This document shows positions 25,801 through 34,800 of a DNA stretch of 64,000 bases, piece by piece; positions within the stretch are counted from its first letter, which is position 1, and each line of letters begins with the position of its first letter. The stretch lies in assembly GCF_963676685.1 (NCBI RefSeq), contig NC_092346.1:69641821-69705820 (forward strand), in the 5' to 3' direction. Position numbers and translations under genes: made by a program. The stretch comes from Mytilus edulis (taxonomy: Eukaryota > Mollusca > Bivalvia > Mytilida > Mytilidae). Below the pieces are notes generated by a model. The model was not told the origin of the DNA and ran no database searches. It was given only the letters and a program-made list of their open reading frames with translations.

Positions 25801-28800
25801 GTCATGGCATTATTTATAAATATTTACCCGATAGATATTTTCATAATATAATTTCAGATGTAAATGCATAGGAATAGCAACAGATCTAAACCATTGTATG
25901 ATGGATCAATACTGTAATTTCGACAGATTATTCATAAAAACGGTAAAAGATGAATATTCTCCACCAAAACAAAATTCTGTTGGAAGTAAAGCCATCTGTT
26001 TTTATATATTATATTTTGTTTAGAGACGTCATTTGATGTGACAATGTGACGATGTGACTATATTGAATCGTATAGACAGATCTTGGACAATCACAATAGT
26101 GTTAACATAATATTTAACACTTGAAAAAGAATATGAATTCAGTGCTGAAAAATACTTTTACATACAATACAATAGAATTGATCTTAAAGATAGTGAATAC
26201 TTTCATTTATTATCGTGAGTAACTAGTTTTAAGCCAGTACAATAAATTGTAATTAAGGAATACATTTACTCACTAGCCTGACATAAGGCCCACTGGCCAG
26301 TATTACTATACAAGAAGTATGGTCTGGTTTTCACGTTCTTGTCCCAACTACACGGTGTGCCCCCGTTTGGATGATCTAGAATTTCCATCCAGGCTTTGTC
26401 ATTCGGACAACCTCCCCATTCCTTATGAAGAGCAAAACTTCGTGTACCATCGCTGTAACAAAAAATTCAACAATAATGAAACGTTTAAAAGTTCATATTT
26501 AAATCTCAAAAACTGTTTAAAAGTGCTTTCCAGTTTTGAAAATTTGAGATTTATGGGTAAATTGTAAGAAAAGTTACACAAGTCAACAACAAAAAAAGGG
26601 AGGAAACGATTTCTCGGAAAGGAAGTGAGTAATAATCAACTTCACTATAAATACCATGATTAAATTTTGTATTTACGCCAGACGCGCGTTTCGTCTACAA
26701 AAGACTCATCAGCAGGGCTTGAATCCCAAAAGGTTAAAAAGGCCAAATAAAGTACGAAGTTGAAGAGCATTAAGTACCAAAATTCATAAAAAAAAACGTT
26801 TGACCAAAATACAGCTAAGGTAATCTATTCCTGAGGTAGAAAAGCCTTAGTTTTATAAAAATTCAAATTTGTTTGTAAACAGTTAATTTATAAATATGAC
26901 CATATCAATGATAATTCACTGGGCTGGTGGTACTCTCGGGGAATTAAGACTCCACCAGCAGTGGCATCGACCCAGAGATTGTAAATAAACTCATCATAGA
27001 TACCAGGATTAAATTTTGTATTTACACTAGAAGCGCGTTTCGTAAATTTTCTTTTTAGTATTGAGACGTTTTAGAATTTTAGCATTTTGTATAAGTATCT
27101 TAAACCCGTGCAAGGTTGACATTGAGGATTGTTCAATGATATATTACCACTTAAACAAACACAACAGCGAGTCCCGTTTAAAGATAAACTAGCATTCTTA
27201 ATGCCAAGTCTAACCTCTTTTGTCTCTGCATTTTGTTTGTTTTATAAACGTCATCCCTTTAATTTTTCAGAACATTAGTTGAGAGAAAATTATGAAAAAA
27301 TTACAGAAGAAGAGACAGACACAAAACATCTACAACCTATAGGAAGGTACAAGAAATTAAAAAAATATTTGAATCCTGTCAATTATATCCAATGTTATTT
27401 CTTATTACTTTTTGCGTGTTTGAAAGAGTTTTTTTTATCCCACCATAGTATTGTATTAGAGGTTATCACTATGACAGGAATATTAGTTATCTTGGTGTAG
27501 TCAGGGCTGTACAGAATTTTACACCGTTGTTGAAAATTCATACACCCTGAGGCGCAGCCGAATGGGGGTATGAATTTTCAACAACGATGTAAAATTCCGT
27601 ACACCCCTGATTACACCAAGATAACGATCTTATTTCTTATGAATAATTCCTTTACTCATTTTTAAACCAGGATGTAAAATTAAAATATGGTAATGAAAAA
27701 TTTCCAGTGTGTCATTTTTTCAAAGTCGACATTGCTGCGCATTGTCAAATACTTTTTGTTCTTTATTTTTGGTAAAATTCAGAAAAACCTAAGGTTTTTT
27801 TGATTTTTTTGGAAAAAATGTTTTTTTTATTTTATCAATTTTTTTTCAAATTTTGTCCTCAAATTTATTTATTTTTCATTTTTTTTTGACATTTTATTAT
27901 TCTTTTTTTTATTTCTTAATTTGGAAAAATTTAATTTTTAAATTTTTTTTTTTTGCAAATTTTTATTTATCCCGGGATGAACAAGGGTGGGCTGTTATTT
28001 ACACCGGGGAAATTAACCAATCAGATTGCAGTATTTTTGCTCCATAAGAAGTAAAGTATGTTGCTGATGTCAAACCATAAATAAAGAATACCCTACAATA
28101 CTTGATCCCACCACTGAACTGTATGACAAGATATCACTAAAACAGGAATAAAGTATGTTCCTGATGTCAAACTATAAATAAAGAGTAATAATACCCAACA
28201 ATACTGGATCCCACCATTGTACTGTATGACAAGATATCATGATAACACGAATACAGTATGTTACTGATGTCAAACCATCCGTTCTTGTCGGTATTTCTGG
28301 CATCAAACACTGTGTAAGCCACTTCTAAACCTGAGGTATAGTAAGCATATTTTACCTGTAACGATATGTAAAAAAATCTTGAATCTGAAATATTGCTAAC
28401 GCTTTGTTGATCTATACGCAGTTTTTCGAAATGCACATCATTTTTGTAGAAGAAAACAGAAATTTCAATGAGTACTCCCCCACCCCTTGACAAAACAAGA
28501 CCATGTTTCTGGTAACCGAAACCCAAAAATATTCAAACAAAAAAGGTCTGCAGCAGAGAGAATTATATAAAACTATTTCATGAACTGAATATTTTTTTAA
28601 TTCTATTCTAAGCATGATGGATAAGCACCACGGTTCTTTTGATTGCTCATCGTGGCATCATGTTACAACGGTTTCTTTAAAGGTTACTAACACGCTTATA
28701 CAATGAAACCTTACTAACAAGCTATTACAAGTCACCAAATATGTCAAATACTGTTCCCAGTCTGTGTTTTTATAATCATATATATACCACGCTTCTAGCT

Positions 28801-31800
28801 TTATCAACACTATGATAAATTTAATATGTAATGATACAAATTAACATACACTTTCAATAAAGAATCCTGGATAGCTTTCCCAATTCTCTACAACCCGAGA
28901 TTTGTACACTAATCCAGGGGCCCATGTGAGAGACTGTGCTGCGACATTGCCATCGTTTACTAAGTCTGAGCCAGTCCACAGGTTTACTAGAGATCCTTGA
29001 GTTGGCACTACACCTTCTGCTCCTTTGAAAACCATATCCCATGCTATAATACAAATTCAGAAAACGTAAAAATTCCCGATTTCCATTTACAATTTTAAAT
29101 TATACTTATCTGTATTTTTAAGTATAACTATGCAGATTTTTAAAAAGTAAAAAAAAACAAATAAACAAAGAATTAAATCAATTATTACGAATACAAAAGC
29201 ATGCACTTCATGATGTTCAAAAGATATTGTGTGCGGTTCAAATGTTGGACTCAGTACTTACCAAGAACAGATACAACAAATGAGTCGGCTTTCTGTCGAT
29301 TACCTTAAAATAAAAATAACAATAAAAATGAGTAAAAATAAACGCAACCATTTTCTTGGAAAATCAAAATACATATTTTTACTGAATTATAATACTTGTA
29401 AATAACCCTCCATCCAAGTCACACATTGTAAAACTAAATCATTACAGTTCAAAGTACTTTCGTTAACACGGAGCATTGGCTCATACCGAACAGCAAGCTA
29501 TAAAGGGCATAAAAATTACTAGTGTAAAACCATTCAAACGGGAAAACCAATGGTCTAATCTATATTAAAACGACAATTGAGAAACACTTATGTACCAAAT
29601 TAACAAACGACAACTACTGAACATCAGATTTCTGACTTAGGACAGGTGCAAATAATTACAGCGGGTTTAAACATTTTAATGATACCAAAACTTTACCCTA
29701 ATCTGAAACATCAGTGTAAAATAACAACCTGTATAATTTTCTACTATCATGTTTTTTCAGCAGTCCATGACAGTGCATGATAAAGTCATTCACGTATTTG
29801 CTGTTTTTATCATAAACTTAAGCCCTACAGACTGACCTGATTCACAAAACTTAAAAAAAACACACTATCATTGTAGTAGCGGAATCATTTGCTGTAGTTT
29901 GTGAGGGATATGAATAAAATGTGTGCCTGACAAGTATTTCTTAACTTTGTTCTATAAGGAATACCACAAAACTAGGAATGATCCATCTTGTTGAAGGGTG
30001 AAAATGTCCCGTTTGTTTAATTTAGATTTTCTTGGTATGAGATACAAAAGTTTCTTTTGAAAACTATAGCATACCAGTTTCCCAATTGATATTTGTTGAA
30101 TCTCCGGAATAGTAACAATATGGTGTATCTGTAGTTACATCCCAACTGGAACATCCCTGTGTAGCGTCATAATCTTTCAATATGATCCATCCTACATCGT
30201 TACTACAGCCATTGTAATATTCGTTGATGAATACCTGTCGCTTATAAGTATTACCTGAATTGGGTCTGAAATATGTAATATAATTTGATATAATTCAATT
30301 AATTTTTTTGTTATCTATTATAGTTGATGTTTTTAAACCGTTTTTAGTTTTTGTAATCTGGATTTGTTTTTTTTTTCCTACATCGAATTTTGAAAACAGG
30401 GTTTGCTACTGTTGCCTTTATATATTAAAACTGTGAAACAAAGGAGAACTAACGTTCTGATCTTCATACCTAATAATGGGGAAAGACACTTTTCAAAATT
30501 GAATATCAAAATGTAACGTTTTACTAGTACACGATTACATTATTTAATTGACTAGTTTAGTTTAAACATAGATTGAAATAAATGAATACATTTTATAAAA
30601 TTTAAATCAGGCATTAAATAATGTTCTAATATAATTCAATTTTGTCAAACAATACCTGTTATTGATTGTGAAGTTGTACAAAATGTTTCATATAGCTATT
30701 TGATCAAACTGTAAGTATGAATTTCAACAGAAATTTTATTCAACCATGTACATGTTTTTTGTTTCAATGTTTAGAGTTTTCCTATGCAGCTCGCAAAAGA
30801 GAAGCACCATCCAGGATAAATGGTTTATCATATTCTTACAGTATTATACGTTATTTAAAGATATATGTTGAAGTGAGATGAGGCGACAAAAATTAAATAA
30901 AACGTTTTATTTGACATATTTGAGTCGTTTTAAGTGATATTCATATTGGTATTAAAATGTATGTGTTTTAAATCTACGATTGTTGTTTTCTTTTTTACAA
31001 GAACCCAACATAAATGAACAAACGATGACAAATTAGAGCCATTTAGAACATTCAGCAGCCATGTGAGGAAACAAACTGATAAGTTTTAAATAGTTTGTGT
31101 TTAAACATATTTTTCATATATAATGCTAATTATTAAAACTGTTTTGCCTATCTTTTGTTTTAAACTTTCAGAATTCAGTTGGAAGGCCCAGTATTATAAA
31201 CAATTGTACTTTTGCCTTTTGGTTGGGTTGTTGTCTCTTCAATACATCTTCGATTTGACCTCCATTTTATTTGAATAACTTGAATTATCTTCAAATTATA
31301 ACATAATATCATAGAAAAAAGGATCTCAAACATATGTAAGCCAATTAGAAAAAAGTTACAAAACAATGATTCTGATTTTTTTTTCTAATGTTTAATCTTA
31401 ATGTCAACTCAGACTTAACGACAAACAAACGTTATGAAATTAAAATCCTGTTTCGGTTTGACATGATGAAGTTAACCGAGACTTTCGTGTACAGTAATAA
31501 AACAAGTAATTATGACAAAAGTTATAATGTTGTGCGTTACACTACTGTCCAAGTCTAGGGAGAGGTTGACTGATCACAAACGTTCTCGATTCCATTACAT
31601 TTTGCAAGGCGCCGGAAGTCCAGTTATTGTTGCTGTATGGGATCACTCATTGTTTTGTGGTTTTTGTTTTTGTTAGCTTGTTAGAGTATAATATTTCTAT
31701 GCAAACGTAGAGTTTTTGTTTCCAATTGCCATGATAGTATTGCTATAAGTGTGTCATCATTAGTTATATTTGGAAAAAATAAAAGCACAAAAGCATGTCA

Positions 31801-34800
31801 TGTTCTTAATTACTATTCTTAGCAAATTTTCCGGATTTTAGATTGAATCTTGAAAAATTTCAATATCGTTAATAGTTTTTATTTGCTTTTGAACATTTAT
31901 TAAACAAAATCTTTCAAATAACGATTATTTTAAGCAATGTCTAGATTTTAACTTAAAACCTCGTTATAAGTTATCAAAAATATATGTTAAATATTCTGTG
32001 TGAGTTCACTTGTTCTCAGCTTCTAACGCTGTACTAAACTTATAATCGTATGCAAAATCCAAAATATATCCCATGATATAATTGAAAACTTCTATCAGTT
32101 AATACTATACGCCAAAATAAAGCGACCTACTCGAATGCACAAAAGTTTTTTGTTTTTGATGTTATATCTGTCCATGATGAATCTAGAATGTTTCCGCAAT
32201 CCAACCAGTCATTCTTTCCTTTTCCCATAGCATCAAATACGACAAACCCCTGTTCTTGGTTGTTTTTATAAGCTGATAATCTAACCTAAATAGTAAAAAA
32301 AAAAGATTATATTTTGACAACCATTGATGATACTATTCCTAGTTACTGAGATAATTGTATCTAATAAAGCAGATTTTCAATTTTTAAGAGGGTCCTTCAA
32401 CAATTCTTAACTTAATTTTGGGTATTACGACGAGCGATTGTTGGCACTAGCTGTATTTTGAAACTTGAAAATCTTTAAACCAATGGATTTAAAATATTGA
32501 AAAGTTGTTACTGATGAGATCATTGGCAAGTTTGGTTTTTTTCGTTACATTTAACCGGGTATGCTTACATTTGACAGCTCCTTTGTTATAAATGAAGTGA
32601 TAAACGACATTAATATGATAAATATGTCCTCTTATATTTAATGCGTTTCCCTCGGTTTTAGTTTGTTACCCCGATTTTGTTTTTTGTCTATGGATTTATG
32701 AGTTTTGAACAGCGGTATACTACTGTTGCCTTTATTTGCTAGTTTTTTTTTTGTGAATTGTTAAAGGATCCACACATTTATATGAATAATATAAAACAAA
32801 ATAAATTTTCTTTCTCGTTGGTTGTCGTTCAACACAGAGATATAATTGCCAAATGGAAGAATTTGTTCTTAATGGCATTTATTTTTCCATAGTAATTCTT
32901 CACTGTGAAGAACTTTTGGGGGAACAACTGATATATAATGACTTCCTATCCGTCTAAAGTGAAATGGAAGTTATTGTACGGAATGACGTCACTGAGTTGA
33001 AGTGGTAGTATATGTGCATTACATTTGGGAATTTATTATAAATTTTAAATCTAAAGTTGGCGTAGGCATTCCATGAAAATGTTTGCCTTTTATAACCCTT
33101 ATACTGTATTGTACGAGTGCAATATCAATAACGCACGTTACATTTTATATGTAAACAATAACATGGGTCATGCAATGAATATTGCGAAAAAAATAGTTGT
33201 TTATGATATAAACTGCTGTACTAGCAAGCTAGCGCAGTATAGAATTAACTCTTCAAACGATCATTTTCTATACATTATCAAAAAATAGCTCACATATTAT
33301 TTTGTCAAATAAACAGAAAAACTATACACGGCAAAAACTTACGGCCGATATACTTTGTAATGCCCAATTATTCAGAATACTGGATTTGTAAATTTCACTG
33401 GAAGACGAGAAATCATTCATTGCATGAACATTGCCATCATTGTATGCTACAGCCGATTTCCAAAAATCCATTATACTGTTGTATCCTGTTGGTCTCTTAC
33501 CAGCTGGGATCTTAAAAACAACTTGCCATGCTGAAATTTTTCAAAGAAAAGATTAATTGTACAAATTGTAATATATTTAATATATGTTATTTTCCTGCTA
33601 ACAGTAAGAAAGAGGGAATATACATTTAATATTACGTTTCCTTTATGAACTACACTCAATAATACATATAGCAGACAAAAATTGTCGAAATGTGCATCTG
33701 GTGTAGTACAATTGATATGTGCCTGACATTCTGTTCCATAAAGTATACAGAATTTTATGTTTTGTGTTGTTAATATACCTGCAGAAACTATCCAGTTCTC
33801 GAGGGATTAAAATATATGTTTGTTAATTAGCTGCGGAACCGTAGCTCTTAGGTCCTTATGTTATTTTTTGACTATTTTTTCTTGTTTCTCGTGACGTCAC
33901 GACGAGATTCAATATGGCCGAATAAAATAGGCGGAGAATGTATACAAATGGAAATAATTAGACAATAGTGTTTAGGAAATGAATATTTAAACATAAATAG
34001 ATACGTCATATCCTAGAAAAATATCTAACGAAACGAACTATATATATTGACAAGTTTTGTATGGATTATAAACAATATTATTTTGAGAAATAAGTGCGAC
34101 CTGAACCTGGGTCGCATTTCCGAACGTTTTGAAATAGGAAAAATCCGTAGCTCTATGGTCCGCAAATAGTTAAAAAAAAACATAAGGACCTAAGAGCTAC
34201 GGTTCCGCAGCTAGTTGTTAATATGAATCCCATTTGCCCTATTTATTTTCCTTTTTATTTACTTGATGATTGCCTTTCTGCAACACTAATTACTAGTTCT
34301 GAATGAAAATTTTCTCAGTGTGGAGAGTGATATAATATTGTATATAACTCTCAACATCACATGCTTGCACGTCCTTGTCATCTTTGTCCCTTTTTGTTTC
34401 ACTGAACATATGACCAGATGAGCAATTACCTAGCTTCTGTTGTTGTAAATTTTCTCAAAAACATCTCCAATAAAATAAAAAAAAAAACAAGTTTGAGGTG
34501 AACGATCCCTATGGTATGTATGAAAAACTATAACATACAGTGATGTCTGCTTGGGCAAAAAACCCAAGTTGATAAAGATATTCCTAATTGCTATTCACAC
34601 GATCATCTCGAAAACTATAATACATAGGTAGAAGCTGTAAAAATCAAACATCATCAGAAAAAAAAGATTGACATAAAAAGTTATAAACAACTGAAAAAAA
34701 ATCCGCTCAGAATGATAAGATCCATCTACTTGTTGGTTATAAAGTTATCACATGTTTTTTACAAGCTATTGCCATCAATGACAGTTTTCGACACGTTTAG

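Noticed and set aside
25552..25851. 99-codon frame beginning in the R5 repeat
   Set aside because: The repeat is present in reverse at 61285-61510, and the frame crosses exon 9 antisense.
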